64,000 nucleotides of DNA from Colwellia sp. E2M01. GTDB taxonomy: Bacteria > Pseudomonadota > Gammaproteobacteria > Enterobacterales > Alteromonadaceae. The notes below the pieces were generated by a model. That model was given only the letters and a program-made list of their open reading frames with translations, was not told the origin of the DNA and did no database searches. The position numbers and the translations under genes are program-made. Every line of letters starts with the position of its first letter. Within the stretch, counting starts at the first letter, position 1. This document shows, one piece after another, positions 1 through 9,383 of this stretch. The stretch is taken from positions 15,727-79,726 of the forward strand of contig NZ_JAHKPR010000015.1 in the NCBI RefSeq assembly GCF_018860585.1. The letters are read 5' to 3'.

Positions 1-84
1 TTATTGCACATCGAGCATAGCTCTGAGTTGGGAAGAAATTTAATCAAATTGGTATAATAGGAATTCTACTGGGAGTCTTGAATA

Positions 85-777
85 TTACTCTTCAATAAAA
101 CCTTCTGATTCGTCAAAGTCTTCAAATTCAGATTCTTCTGGTAAATCGTATTCTTCTTGTGCTTCTTGCTCTAACCATTCGCAAATAATCGCGTCGGCTT
201 GCTCTGAGCCAGTATATTTAAGTGAAGAAAAAGCTTGAACTCGAATATCTGCATTTAATGCAGATAACTTCTTTTTAACTGCTAATACTTCAGCACTACG
301 TTTACCTTGTGAAAGCTTGTCACACTTAGTTAATAACGCCAATACTGGTAAGTCGCTATCTGCCGCCCATTGAATTAAGTCCATGTCTAAATCTTTTAAT
401 GGATGACGTATATCCATTAATACCACTAAACCTTTCAAACTTTGGCGTTTTTCTAAATATTCACCTAACGCTTTTTGCCACTTTTTCTTCATTTCAAGTG
501 GTACTTTTGCAAAACCATAGCCAGGTAAATCAACAAGACGACGATTCTCTGCAACTTCAAAAACGTTAATTAATTGAGTACGACCAGGAGTTTTACTAAT
601 ACGTGCTAAACCACGTTGGTTAGTTAGGGTATTTAAAGCACTTGATTTACCGGCATTAGAACGACCCGCAAACGCAACTTCAATACCAGCATCAGCAGGT
701 AAACGACGAATATCAGGGGCGCTAATTGTAAAGGCGGCTTTACTTAAATGTATCTTTGTAGCAGACAAGGGCTTCAC
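85..777 (-). CDS. engB: Ribosome biogenesis GTPase YsxC/EngB (YihA)
   Basis: TRAFAC-class GTPase needed for late large-subunit ribosome assembly and linked to cell division. The 230-residue protein shows the P-loop GRSNAGKS (residues 38-45), the switch I region with SKTPGRTQ, the G3 motif DLPGYG (83-88) and the G4 motif TKCD (150-153), in the usual order and spacing for the family. The last 30 residues are very acidic (many Glu/Asp), an extension beyond the GTPase core. It is transcribed away from the multihaem cytochrome gene, an arrangement common in gammaproteobacteria. Identification is firm; the role of the acidic tail is unknown. Confidence 0.96.
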   Translation of the reverse strand: MKPLSATKIHLSKAAFTISAPDIRRLPADAGIEVAFAGRSNAGKSSALNTLTNQRGLARISKTPGRTQLINVFEVAENRRLVDLPGYGFAKVPLEMKKKWQKALGEYLEKRQSLKGLVVLMDIRHPLKDLDMDLIQWAADSDLPVLALLTKCDKLSQGKRSAEVLAVKKKLSALNADIRVQAFSSLKYTGSEQADAIICEWLEQEAQEEYDLPEESEFEDFDESEGFIEE

Positions 778-1012
778 TCGTTAAAAATTTTCGACATTAT
801 AACGTTTTTTTAATCGATTTATTATCAAAAAAACATATAAAACAGTGAAATCACCTGTTTTTTTGATCTATTTTTTCTTCTCAACTCTTACAAGGTGCCC
901 ATATTCGTGTAAAATGCCGACATATCAATAATACTTTTTATCATTTTTTAATTAGATAGCGACTATAATATCCTAAAAGCTAGCCAATTAATGACAAGCA
1001 GAGAGCAACTCA

Positions 1013-1966
1013 ATGAAAAAAATTATCTTTTCGCTATTTGTAGCTTTAAGTTCAGTAACCACTGTACAAGCCGCAGATGCTAATGCAGGTAAAGAAAAAT
1101 CGGCCGTGTGTAGTGCCTGTCACGGCCCAACTGGTGTTAGTGCAAGTCCTATGTACCCTAACCTTGCCGGTCAAAATGATGCTTATATTATTAAGCAATT
1201 AAAAGACTTTAAGTCAGGTGCACGTACCGACGCTATGATGGCTCCTATGGCCGCTAATTTATCTGATGCAGATATGGCCGATTTAGCCGCGCACTTCTCT
1301 GGCTTACCTAGCGCAAACGAACAAGCTGCAGCATCTGCAGGTAACGGTGAAAGTACTGATTCAGCAGTAGCAACAGCTCCTGCAGGAAATGTTGAAATTG
1401 TTTCTTCAACACCAGCAGCAGCTATTTACAAAGGTGATGTAGCCGCAGGTAAAGATAAGTCAGCAGCCTGTGTTGCTTGTCATGGTGCTGACGGAAATAG
1501 CTTAGCACCTATATACCCAGTTTTAGCTGGTCAAAGTGCTAATTATCTTGCTAAGCAACTTGCAGATTTCAAATCTGGTGAGCGTGCCGATCCTGTTATG
1601 GCGGGTATGGTTGCAAACTTAAGTCCTGAAGATATGGATGACTTAGCAGCTTATTTTGCCGTACAAACGGCTAAAACAGGTACTGGCGAAATAAATGAAG
1701 CTGGACATAAATTATATATTGGCGGTGATGCTTCTAGCAATGTAGCAGCATGTATTGCTTGTCATGGTGTTTCTGGTAAAGGTGTTAAACAAGCAGGTTT
1801 CCCTGGCCTTACTGGACAAAGTCAAGAGTACTTAACCAAACAATTAGTGAGCTTCCGTGATGGTACTCGTGGTAATGATAATAATGGCATCATGCGTAAC
1901 ATTGCGATTAAATTATCAGATGCTCAGATTAAAGATATAACGCAATATATTACTTCATTAAAATAA
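1013..1966 (+). CDS. c4-type cytochrome with three haem-binding domains
   Basis: Periplasmic electron carrier of the cytochrome c4 family. A signal peptide (residues 1-20, ending VQA) is followed by three CxxCH haem sites: CSACH (33-37), CVACH (153-157) and CIACH (247-251). Usual c4 proteins have about 190-210 residues and two haems; this one has 317. Domains 1 and 2 resemble each other closely (both carry GKxKSA, YP-LAGQ, KQL-DFKSG and ANLS), while domain 3 matches the usual second c4 domain (GFPGLTGQ, FRDGTRGND). This suggests duplication of the first domain, joined by an Ala/Ser-rich linker (about 104-138). It may feed electrons to a terminal oxidase such as the one encoded at 40-45 kb, which is inference. 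A strong terminator follows. Confidence 0.93.
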   Translation: MKKIIFSLFVALSSVTTVQAADANAGKEKSAVCSACHGPTGVSASPMYPNLAGQNDAYIIKQLKDFKSGARTDAMMAPMAANLSDADMADLAAHFSGLPSANEQAAASAGNGESTDSAVATAPAGNVEIVSSTPAAAIYKGDVAAGKDKSAACVACHGADGNSLAPIYPVLAGQSANYLAKQLADFKSGERADPVMAGMVANLSPEDMDDLAAYFAVQTAKTGTGEINEAGHKLYIGGDASSNVAACIACHGVSGKGVKQAGFPGLTGQSQEYLTKQLVSFRDGTRGNDNNGIMRNIAIKLSDAQIKDITQYITSLK

Positions 1967-1997
1967 CAATGATCTTATTGTTGGATTAATACGTATT

Positions 1998-2028
1998 AAA
2001 AAGCAGCGATAATCGCTGCTTTTTTTTT
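1998..2028 (+). terminator. Rho-independent terminator after the c4-type cytochrome gene
   Basis: A nearly perfect inverted repeat (AAAAAGCAGCGAT / ATCGCTGCTTTTT) runs straight into a run of T residues. It sits 31 bases after the cytochrome stop codon. Confidence 0.9.
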
Positions 2029-2104
2029 ATCTTTTTTAGCTGTTTGAATTTTGATACTTTAAACCTACTACATACATTAGTGATAGGGAAAAAATACCCT
2101 CTAA

Positions 2105-2755
2105 ATGAATAATAACCTAAATACGAAATCGCTTGTTGCTTGCAAACAATGTGATGCGCTTTATGACAAACCACACTTAAAGCAAGGACAGATAGCCAAA
2201 TGTAACCGTTGTGGCAGCATATTAATTGAGCGTAAAATCGATTCAATTAACCGCAGCTTTTATTGGTCTCTTGCTGGGTTAATCTTTATGTTGCCAGCTA
2301 TTTTACTGCCTATAATGGGAGTCACCTTAGCGGGTCAGTTTCATCAAGCATCGTTATTTGATTGTATTATCGTATTAATTGAACGAGGCTTTTTTATGAT
2401 TGCTTCTTTAATGTTTCTTTTCGCTATAGCTGTCCCTATTGTTAGGCTTTCTGGGGCTTTATACTTAGCTTATTCGTTTAAATTTAATCGCTTAAAACCT
2501 TCATTATTAAATTTTTTTCGTGCTTATCATCACCTTGATCATTGGGCAATGCTTAATGTTTTTATGCTTGGTATAGTTGTCTCTATGTATAAATTAACCG
2601 ATGATACTGAACTATCTGTCAACCTTGGTTTATTAGCTTTTATTTTTTGGTTAATTTGCTCCACTATGTCGGCAGTAGCTTTAGATCAAGATTATATTTG
2701 GGACAAACTAGAAGAAGCCTTTGCAAACGAAGAGAAAAATGATGCGAACCGCTAA
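2105..2755 (+). CDS. LetA/PqiA-like membrane protein, first half
   Basis: Integral inner-membrane protein of the PqiA/LetA (YebS) family, which partners MCE proteins in lipid transport across the envelope. The 216 residues begin with a zinc-ribbon-like pair of cysteine motifs (CKQC about 13-16, CNRC about 33-36) and then about four hydrophobic segments. Enterobacterial LetA is one protein of about 430 residues with two such modules; here each module has its own gene. The next gene overlaps its 3' end and the LetB-like gene follows, so all three probably form one operon. Family assignment is by architecture and context; no substrate can be read from the sequence. Confidence 0.85.
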   Translation: MNNNLNTKSLVACKQCDALYDKPHLKQGQIAKCNRCGSILIERKIDSINRSFYWSLAGLIFMLPAILLPIMGVTLAGQFHQASLFDCIIVLIERGFFMIASLMFLFAIAVPIVRLSGALYLAYSFKFNRLKPSLLNFFRAYHHLDHWAMLNVFMLGIVVSMYKLTDDTELSVNLGLLAFIFWLICSTMSAVALDQDYIWDKLEEAFANEEKNDANR

Positions 2756-3368
2756 AGATAACAAGCTTGTTTTATGCCCTAAATGCCATAAGCTCAATGA
2801 GTTTAAGTCTGAGCCACAACAATGTACTCGTTGTCATGGACATTTTTATTCACGTCAACATAACAGTTTACAATACACACTAGCATGGAATATTGCCGCA
2901 TTAATTGCCTTTATTCCTGCAAACCTTTACCCCATAATGATTGTGTACCGCTTAGGGATTGGTACAGAGGCAACTATTTTGTCGGGTATCGGTGAGTTTA
3001 TTGACCACAGCTTATACCCCATTGCGGTTATTATTTTTACCGCTAGTATCATAGTGCCTTTATTTAAAATTATAGGCTTATTTATATTGGTGTATAAAGC
3101 CCACACAGGTATCCGTTTAAAACCTAGCAAAAATAGTAAATTTTACCGTGTTCTTGAGTTTCTAGGGCCTTGGTCAATGCTTGATGTATTTGTGGTTGCT
3201 TTAATGGTCGCTGTTGTTGAGCTTGGTTTTATAACCTCTGTGGCGGCAGGGCCAGCTATAAACTACTTTACGCTAACGGTTATTTTTACCATGTTAGCTG
3301 CAAATAGTTTTGATCCTAGGTTACTCTGGGATAAACATATAGAAGATAAACAAGTACATATAAAATAG
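2742..3368 (+). CDS. LetA/PqiA-like membrane protein, second half
   Basis: Second PqiA/LetA-type module, about 208 residues. It again has an N-terminal four-cysteine motif (CPKC then CTRC, within the first 35 residues) and about four membrane segments, the last including GPAINYFTLTVIFTML. I place the start at the ATG at 2742 because GAAGAG lies seven bases upstream; an adjacent ATG at 2739 and a TTG at 2721 are alternatives. The start lies inside the end of the previous gene (14-base overlap), which implies translational coupling and equal amounts of the two halves. The LetB-like gene starts 70 bases downstream. Confidence 0.85.
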   Translation: MRTAKDNKLVLCPKCHKLNEFKSEPQQCTRCHGHFYSRQHNSLQYTLAWNIAALIAFIPANLYPIMIVYRLGIGTEATILSGIGEFIDHSLYPIAVIIFTASIIVPLFKIIGLFILVYKAHTGIRLKPSKNSKFYRVLEFLGPWSMLDVFVVALMVAVVELGFITSVAAGPAINYFTLTVIFTMLAANSFDPRLLWDKHIEDKQVHIK

Positions 3369-3438
3369 TTATACGGCATAATATATTAAGAAATTATCAA
3401 CTTATTTAGTTAAAAGTAACTTAACAAAAGAGATATGA

Positions 3439-6400
3439 ATGAACACTAAAAAGGATAGCACCACAGGTGAACACAATAACAAAGCGAACAACGCCGCTGA
3501 TATTGTGCCTCGTCAAGGGATTTCGATCATTTGGTTTGTACCTTTTATTGCCCTAATTTTTGGTTTATGGCTCACCGTAAAAGCAGTTTCAGAACAAGGT
3601 ACTATTATCACCATAGAGTTTGATAACGGCTCTGGCATAGTACCGAATAAAACCGAGGTACGTTATAAAGGTTTAGTGACAGGTTTAGTTAAAAAAGTTG
3701 TTCCTTCTGATGATTTACAGCACGTTATTGCTGAAGTTGAAATATCTAAAGATTTTACTGATTACCTTACCACTAACACGCGGTTTTGGTTAGTAAGTGC
3801 TGACATATCACTACAGGGAATTTCAGGTTTAGATACTCTTATCTCTGGTAGTTACATTACCATTTTACCTGACACCGACAAATCTGCAGACAGTAAATTT
3901 CACTTTGTAGCATTAACAGAAGCACCAACATTAGATATGTCTACTCCGGGTTTACATTTAACCTTACAGACTGATGTTTTGGGCTCAATCAGTGAAAATT
4001 CACCTATAAATTTCAAACAAATTCCAATTGGCTACGTTACCGGTTATCACTACATTGAAAGTAGTAAAAAAATTGGGGTTAATATTTTTATCGAGCCTGA
4101 ATTTGCGCATTTAGTCAAAGAAAATTCATTGTTTTATAACACCAGTGGTATGCAAGTTACTGCATCGCTTTCTTCAGGCTTGAAAGTAAATACCGAATCA
4201 TTCTCATCTATCCTAGCGGGGGGGATATCGGTTGATACGTTAAGCTACCAAGCTGATTTACCGCCAGCTAAAAATGGCCGAATATTCCAATTACATCCTG
4301 ACTTTCAATCCGCCGAAATGGGACATACTATAGAGTTAACCTTAGATTGGAATGCAGACATAGATCACAATGCCGCCATTTCATATCAAGGTTTAACTAT
4401 TGGTGCTATTGAATCCTTCAGTAAAATCGACCCTGTTACTCGAAAGATTACGGCTATTGCTAAAGTTAACCCACGCGTTGTGCCTTATTTAACAGATCAA
4501 TCACAATTTTATATTGTCTCGCCACAAATTAATTTAGCTGGCTTAGCAAATGCTAAAACCATATTAACTGGAAATTATATCAGTATTCGCCCTTCACTAG
4601 CCGGTAGTGCTAGTAGCAAATTTAAAGTTTTTAATACTATACCACCTTATAGATACAGCGAGCCGGGGTTACATTTAATGTTAACCAGTAATGATCGTAG
4701 TTCATTACAAGTAGGTAGTAATATTTATTACAAACAACAAGTGGTAGGTAATATACAGGCCATTGAAACCAGTGCTCCTGAACGCCATTTAATTCATATC
4801 CATATACAGCCGGAGTTCAGCCATTATGTAAATAGCGACAGCCGTTTTTACAATAATTCTGGTGTTAAAGTGTCTGCCAGTTTAATGGGTGTTGATATTC
4901 AAGCTCAATCATTGCAAAGCATATTAACTGGCGGTATCTCATTTATTAATCAAGATGATTTACAAGAGTCAAAAGAAAAATCTGTTGCTAATGGCGATAG
5001 TTTTTCATTGTATGCCAATCAAAATCTTGCTCAGCAAAAGGTTAGTTTTACATTAAACGTTACCGCCAATGAGTCGGTAGGTGATAACACCAGAGTTTTA
5101 TATCGTGGTGTTGAAATAGGCGCTATTCATAACATTAAACTGCAAGGTGATAGCCAACAATTACTGGTTGGCTTGCTGCCAGAATACCAACATATTTTAA
5201 AAGAGAATACTCAGTTTTATCTAGTTAAACCAAGTATCAGCTTGTCTGGTGCAAGCGATACCGAAGCCTTGCTAGGTGGTGCGTATATTACTTTTAACTT
5301 AGGCGAAGGTGAAGCTAAATCGCAATTTCCACTACATACTAAAGCCCCTATTAAACATGCTAGCTCACCAGGTTTACAATTAACCTTGATTGCCGACCAC
5401 GCTAGTGTAGCGACACCGGGGAGTCCGGTAAGTTATCGCGGGATCACCATTGGTCAGGTTGATAATGTAAGCTTAAATAGAGACGATGATAATATTCATA
5501 TCAACATAACTATTGATGATAAGCACAGAAGCTTAGTACAGAATACAACACGCTTTTACAATGCTAGTGGCGTCAAAATATCAGGTGGGTTAAGTGACTT
5601 TGTCGTAAAAACAGAATCACTCGATGCGATTTTACGTGGTGGTATTAGCTTTTATAATCCAGAAAAATCACCATCAACAAAAACACCTGAAGAAATTAAA
5701 GAGCTCGCGCAATTCACCTTATTTCAACATGAAGAGCGCGCTAAAAATGCAGGCCAAAACATTAGCATTCATTTTAATGATGTAAGCGGCTTAAAAGTTA
5801 ATACCAAAGTAATTTATCAAGAACAAACTTTAGGTACAGTTCAGCGCTTGATCTTTAACAACGGTAAAGTGGGTGTAACTGCTTTAGTGTTATTAAACGA
5901 TCTAGGTAGTCAGTATGCACGCCAAGGTACTAAGTTTTGGAAGGTGGAGCCTGAAATTGGTTTAGTTGGCTCTAAAAATGTAGCCTCAATACTTGATGGT
6001 GCTTTTATTGGACTTGTACCATCATTCGATGCTTTATCGGGTCAAGAGGTAATTGCAGTTAACGAATTTACCGCCCTTGAAATAGCACCCACGGTTGAAC
6101 AACTCGCTTACGGTTTAAATATTAAATTAACAACCTCTCGTTTAGGCTCAGTACGCGTAGGTAACCCTGTGCTATACCGACAAATTAAAGTAGGTAAAGT
6201 TATCGGTATCGATTTAGCACCAAGTGCAGATCAAGTGAATGTTTTTATTAATATTGCTAAACGTTACGCACCACTTGTTAATGGTCAAAGTAAATTTTGG
6301 AATACCAGTGGTATCAAAATTGATGCAAGTCTTTTTTCAGGTGTTCAAATTGATTCTGAATCAATAGAAACACTTATCGCTGGCGGTATCGCTTTTGCCA

Positions 6401-6591
6401 CACCAATAATTGATGAAGACGACAAGCTTGAATTAGCGCCATTACCAGCAAGTTTTACGTTACATCAAGAAGTTGATGAAGACTGGTTAGACTGGCAACC
6501 TAAAATAGACATAGCTGAACAACCTACAATGGATACCAGTGATGAGGTCGATGATGAAATGAATGAAGTAAATAACAGTGCTGCAGAATAA
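3439..6591 (+). CDS. LetB/YebT-like multi-MCE-domain protein
   Basis: Periplasm-spanning MCE protein expected to form a stacked hexameric tube that carries lipids between inner and outer membranes. The 1050 residues begin with a cytoplasmic stretch and one membrane anchor (about residues 28-46), followed by repeated MCE (MlaD) units. Each has a G(V/S)-x-YRG or YKG/YKQ-like strand and an IGxV turn, for example VRYKGLVTGLV, VLYRGVEIGAI, VSYRGITIGQV and VLYRQIKVGKV. I count eight units; enterobacterial LetB has seven in about 880 residues. The C-terminal tail of about 40 residues is acidic. It is the third gene of the operon with the two LetA-like halves. Confidence 0.9.
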   Translation: MNTKKDSTTGEHNNKANNAADIVPRQGISIIWFVPFIALIFGLWLTVKAVSEQGTIITIEFDNGSGIVPNKTEVRYKGLVTGLVKKVVPSDDLQHVIAEVEISKDFTDYLTTNTRFWLVSADISLQGISGLDTLISGSYITILPDTDKSADSKFHFVALTEAPTLDMSTPGLHLTLQTDVLGSISENSPINFKQIPIGYVTGYHYIESSKKIGVNIFIEPEFAHLVKENSLFYNTSGMQVTASLSSGLKVNTESFSSILAGGISVDTLSYQADLPPAKNGRIFQLHPDFQSAEMGHTIELTLDWNADIDHNAAISYQGLTIGAIESFSKIDPVTRKITAIAKVNPRVVPYLTDQSQFYIVSPQINLAGLANAKTILTGNYISIRPSLAGSASSKFKVFNTIPPYRYSEPGLHLMLTSNDRSSLQVGSNIYYKQQVVGNIQAIETSAPERHLIHIHIQPEFSHYVNSDSRFYNNSGVKVSASLMGVDIQAQSLQSILTGGISFINQDDLQESKEKSVANGDSFSLYANQNLAQQKVSFTLNVTANESVGDNTRVLYRGVEIGAIHNIKLQGDSQQLLVGLLPEYQHILKENTQFYLVKPSISLSGASDTEALLGGAYITFNLGEGEAKSQFPLHTKAPIKHASSPGLQLTLIADHASVATPGSPVSYRGITIGQVDNVSLNRDDDNIHINITIDDKHRSLVQNTTRFYNASGVKISGGLSDFVVKTESLDAILRGGISFYNPEKSPSTKTPEEIKELAQFTLFQHEERAKNAGQNISIHFNDVSGLKVNTKVIYQEQTLGTVQRLIFNNGKVGVTALVLLNDLGSQYARQGTKFWKVEPEIGLVGSKNVASILDGAFIGLVPSFDALSGQEVIAVNEFTALEIAPTVEQLAYGLNIKLTTSRLGSVRVGNPVLYRQIKVGKVIGIDLAPSADQVNVFINIAKRYAPLVNGQSKFWNTSGIKIDASLFSGVQIDSESIETLIAGGIAFATPIIDEDDKLELAPLPASFTLHQEVDEDWLDWQPKIDIAEQPTMDTSDEVDDEMNEVNNSAAE

Positions 6592-6777
6592 ATAGCATTA
6601 AATAACAATACAGGCATGAGTTAACAGTAGGTTCACGAAAGCGCTAATAACATAATAACGGACGTTTTTAAGCAAGATAACTAAAAATTACCGTTATGCC
6701 ACAGACAACAGTTGACAAATTAAGCTATTTGCATGAACATATAGCCATCTAAACGTCCACGAAAAAGAAGAAATATT

Positions 6778-7755
6778 TTGACGATAACATCAGAGCTACA
6801 AGCCCGATACAACGATATTAATCGAGGTGTTTACTTTATTGGTACTACACCACCAAAAAGCGATACACCATTAGATACCGTATCTGACATTGCCGAAAAA
6901 TTACTTGATCGTGTTAGCGACATCGATTTTGATGGATTGATTGTTTATGACATTCAAGACGAAGATTCACGTATTAGTAAACCGCGACCTTTCCCGTTTA
7001 AATCAACACTCGATGCCAGACTTTACTCTTCTTTATTGAATAAAAAATCTAATCGTCCAGTGATCACATACAAAAGTGTAGTGCAATCTAACGGTGACGA
7101 CTTTAATCAATGGGCGAATGAAGCGTGGGAAAAATACGGCGTTAAAGACGTAGTGCTCGTAGGCAGTCCATCAAAGAAAAACGAAATATCATTACCTCTA
7201 GCTGATGCCTACAAAGCCTTAGTCAAAAACCAACATGAATTCTTTATTGGTGGTGTTACCATTGCAGAGCGCCATGCCAGTAAAGGTGATGAACACGAGC
7301 GTTTAATTAGCAAACACAAGCAAGGTTGTAGTTTCTTTATCTCACAAGCAATTTATGATCCGCAAGCGACTATCGATTTACTGACCCGTTATGCCCTTGA
7401 ATGTAAAAAACAAGGCTTAAAACCACAACGCTTGATCTTAACGTTCTCACCGTGTGGTAGTAAGAAAACCTTAGAGTTTATTGATTGGCTAGGTGTCAAT
7501 GTTCCTGAAGCAACAAGCTTACGCATTCTAAATGCAGATAACCCATTATATGAGTCAATTCGCATTTGTGTTAACAGCTTACAACAAATTTTAGATGCAA
7601 TATCGCCATACGATTTACCGTTAGGTTTAAACATTGAAAGTTTAACTAATCGTAAAGAAGAAATTGACGGTTCTATTTTGTTATATAAATTATTACGCTC
7701 GAAAATGGATAATTTTTTAGCTAAAAAAGAATTAGCCGCGTTAGGTAAAAAGTAA
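6778..7755 (+). CDS. Methylenetetrahydrofolate-reductase-like protein
   Basis: A 325-residue soluble protein that resembles the MetF/MTHFR TIM-barrel fold: early strand GVYFIGTTPPKSDTPLD, then DFDGLIVYDIQDE, VVLVGSPS, FFIGGVTIAERH and CSFFISQAIYDP in the order expected of MTHFR strands. Canonical MetF is about 290-300 residues and acts in one-carbon metabolism with FAD. This protein is diverged, so I infer the fold and not the reaction. The start is TTG, preceded by an A/G-rich stretch (GAAAAAGAAG); no in-frame ATG lies nearby. It stands alone and ends at a strong terminator. Confidence 0.6.
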   Translation: MTITSELQARYNDINRGVYFIGTTPPKSDTPLDTVSDIAEKLLDRVSDIDFDGLIVYDIQDEDSRISKPRPFPFKSTLDARLYSSLLNKKSNRPVITYKSVVQSNGDDFNQWANEAWEKYGVKDVVLVGSPSKKNEISLPLADAYKALVKNQHEFFIGGVTIAERHASKGDEHERLISKHKQGCSFFISQAIYDPQATIDLLTRYALECKKQGLKPQRLILTFSPCGSKKTLEFIDWLGVNVPEATSLRILNADNPLYESIRICVNSLQQILDAISPYDLPLGLNIESLTNRKEEIDGSILLYKLLRSKMDNFLAKKELAALGKK

Positions 7756-7808
7756 GCTCTTTAAAAAATAATAGATGAACGTTTATTAGTCGAAATATAA
7801 GTTAACTT

Positions 7809-7857
7809 ATATACCCGTTCCAGTTGAATCCTGCACCTTCAAGTGGAACGGGTATAT
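7809..7857. repeat. Long hairpin-forming element (TATACCCGTTCCA...)
   Basis: Inverted arms TATACCCGTTCCA and TGGAACGGGTATA enclose a second pair TTGAA/TTCAA, separated by one G-G mismatch, around a nine-base loop. It lies just before a separate terminator, so it is not needed for termination itself. A related start (TATACCCGTTTCATTAATTAAG) bounds the repeat at 15889, which suggests a dispersed repeat family. Confidence 0.7.
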
Positions 7858-7860
7858 AAC

Positions 7861-7893
7861 AAAAAAGCAGTGTTTTTAACACTGCTTTTTTGT
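7861..7893. terminator. Rho-independent terminator, bidirectional
   Basis: AAAAAAGCAGTGTT, a TTT loop and AACACTGCTTTTTT form a perfect 14-pair stem with A and T tracts on both sides. It ends the MTHFR-like gene and could stop transcription from either side. Confidence 0.92.
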
Positions 7894-7970
7894 TAGTAAA
7901 AACTCAATTCCCTAAGCAACCATAGCAACCAGTATTGTTATAATAGAAGCACATGAAGTTCTTTATAATT

Positions 7971-8170
7971 ATACCAATCTCACAACATTTATACGGGCTA
8001 AAACCACTAACTACAGCGTTATTTATTTAATAATTAACGCTGCATGAATGTAGCTTATTAGACAATACAGGAGCAATTTTCCTGAACAACTAGTTAGGTA
8101 AATAAATTCCTTGTTTTTAATGATTTTATCTCCGTCTAAAGTAGAGCACTTAATTAATGAAACTGGTATT
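7971..8170 (+). repeat. Dispersed repeat copy A (about 200 bp, ends ATACCAAT/TGGTATT)
   Basis: Non-coding element that is clearly similar, over its whole length, to the reverse complement of 15889-16083. Shared blocks include AACTACAGCGTTATTTA, TAATTAACGCTGCAT, CTTATTAGACA and TTTTATCTCCGTCTAAA. It starts ATACCAAT and ends TGGTATT, and contains several internal inverted repeats (GCTGCAT/ATGTAGC, CAGGA/TCCTG). No transposase is encoded, so it is MITE-like. It fills the 479-base gap between the terminator at 7861 and the GGDEF gene and ends 65 bases before that gene. The small open frame inside it (8111-8305) is not a convincing gene. Confidence 0.85.
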
Positions 8171-8234
8171 AGTAAAGAAATAAATAATCTACTACACTAT
8201 TCTTATGTCGTATTAACAATAAATAAGACACCCT

Positions 8235-9320
8235 TTGAAATACTTACCTTCTACATTTTATTTATCAGGTTTCACGGAAAAAGAGTTTCAACTTCAGTTA
8301 AATAAAAACTCGCATCGCCTAGCCAATACAGTTCTTTATTTGTGCATATTCTTTTTATTTTCTTTTACTGTGACCTCTTTGCTCAGTGAAGGCTTCATTG
8401 ATAATTTTGTTATAAATACGCTCAGAATCATAATGATTCTCCTATCTGCCATATTTATTTTTTTGAATAATAAAAATAATACTGAAAAATTACATAAACA
8501 CTTTTTTTGTTATGCCGTTTTATTTTGTTTTTTGATCAGCTATTTATTTTGGTCGTTCTCTTTAACTTATAATGAATTAAAGGAAGGCGGTCCAATGTTG
8601 GTTATCGCAGTGATCACATCAATTCCTATGTTGCATTTAGGGCATAAAGCTGTGCTTTGGTTTATTATTTGTATTAATTTAATTGGTATTCAGATATTTA
8701 CGCCTATTTCAATTTCGTGGACTCTTTATTTCTTATTTACCATGATTATTGTTATGGGCAACATTCAATACCAACTTGATATACTTCTGCGGACACAATA
8801 CAGAGCAGAACTAATGGAAACAGAGAAAGCGAACACTGATAAACTAACAGGTGTATATAATAGGCGCAGTTTTGAGACTAAATGTAATGACTTAATGACA
8901 CACCTCAAACCCTTACAGTTTATTGCTCTTGCGATGATCGATATCGACTACTTTAAAAAATACAACGATAGCTATGGTCACTTAGAAGGAGATCGAGTGC
9001 TTGTTAAAGTGGCTGAGATATTAAGTGATTGTGGGGCAGATATAGTTGTTAGATTTGGCGGAGAAGAATTCATATTAGTAAAGATATTAGATACGGATCA
9101 GCTAAACTGGCTTCACGACTTGCCGAATAGATTTTCTAATAATGCCATCCCACATCAAAGTTCGTCATTTGGGAGAATCACTGTTTCCACAGGTATAGCA
9201 TTAGCTAATGAATACAACAAACAAAATATATCCATAAAAAGTTTATTAACAAGTGCCGACGAAGCAATGTACAAAGCAAAAAAAACCGGAAGAAATAAGG
9301 TTGTCAGCCAAAAAATATAA
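8235..9320 (+). CDS. Membrane-bound diguanylate cyclase (GGDEF)
   Basis: Makes cyclic di-GMP from two GTP. The N-terminal half (about 30-180) holds five to six hydrophobic membrane segments with short loops; the C-terminal GGDEF domain starts at DKLTGVYNRRSFE and has the active-site GGEEF at residues 275-279 and the end motif ADEAMYKAKKTGRNKV. The autoinhibitory I-site RxxD, expected just before GGEEF, reads CGAD here, so the Arg is lost and product inhibition is probably weak. The start is TTG with a poor ribosome binding site; no ATG lies nearby, so the true N-terminus is uncertain. It lies alone, beside repeat copy A. Confidence 0.87.
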   Translation: MKYLPSTFYLSGFTEKEFQLQLNKNSHRLANTVLYLCIFFLFSFTVTSLLSEGFIDNFVINTLRIIMILLSAIFIFLNNKNNTEKLHKHFFCYAVLFCFLISYLFWSFSLTYNELKEGGPMLVIAVITSIPMLHLGHKAVLWFIICINLIGIQIFTPISISWTLYFLFTMIIVMGNIQYQLDILLRTQYRAELMETEKANTDKLTGVYNRRSFETKCNDLMTHLKPLQFIALAMIDIDYFKKYNDSYGHLEGDRVLVKVAEILSDCGADIVVRFGGEEFILVKILDTDQLNWLHDLPNRFSNNAIPHQSSSFGRITVSTGIALANEYNKQNISIKSLLTSADEAMYKAKKTGRNKVVSQKI

Positions 9321-9383
9321 ATCGAATTTAATTAGTAATTTACGCTAAATAAACACCTCCTTTTCACAATCTTCAAATCGCTT

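Noticed and set aside
1-84. Left edge of the window, checked for the end of another gene
   Set aside because: Too short to tell; no convincing reading frame end.
3439-6591. Regularly repeated segments in the LetB-like gene, considered as a repeat array
   Set aside because: They are diverged protein-domain repeats in one long open frame, not short identical DNA repeats with spacers.
8111-8305. Short open frame ahead of the GGDEF gene
   Set aside because: It lies mostly inside repeat copy A and overlaps the GGDEF gene in another frame; the protein has no recognisable feature.
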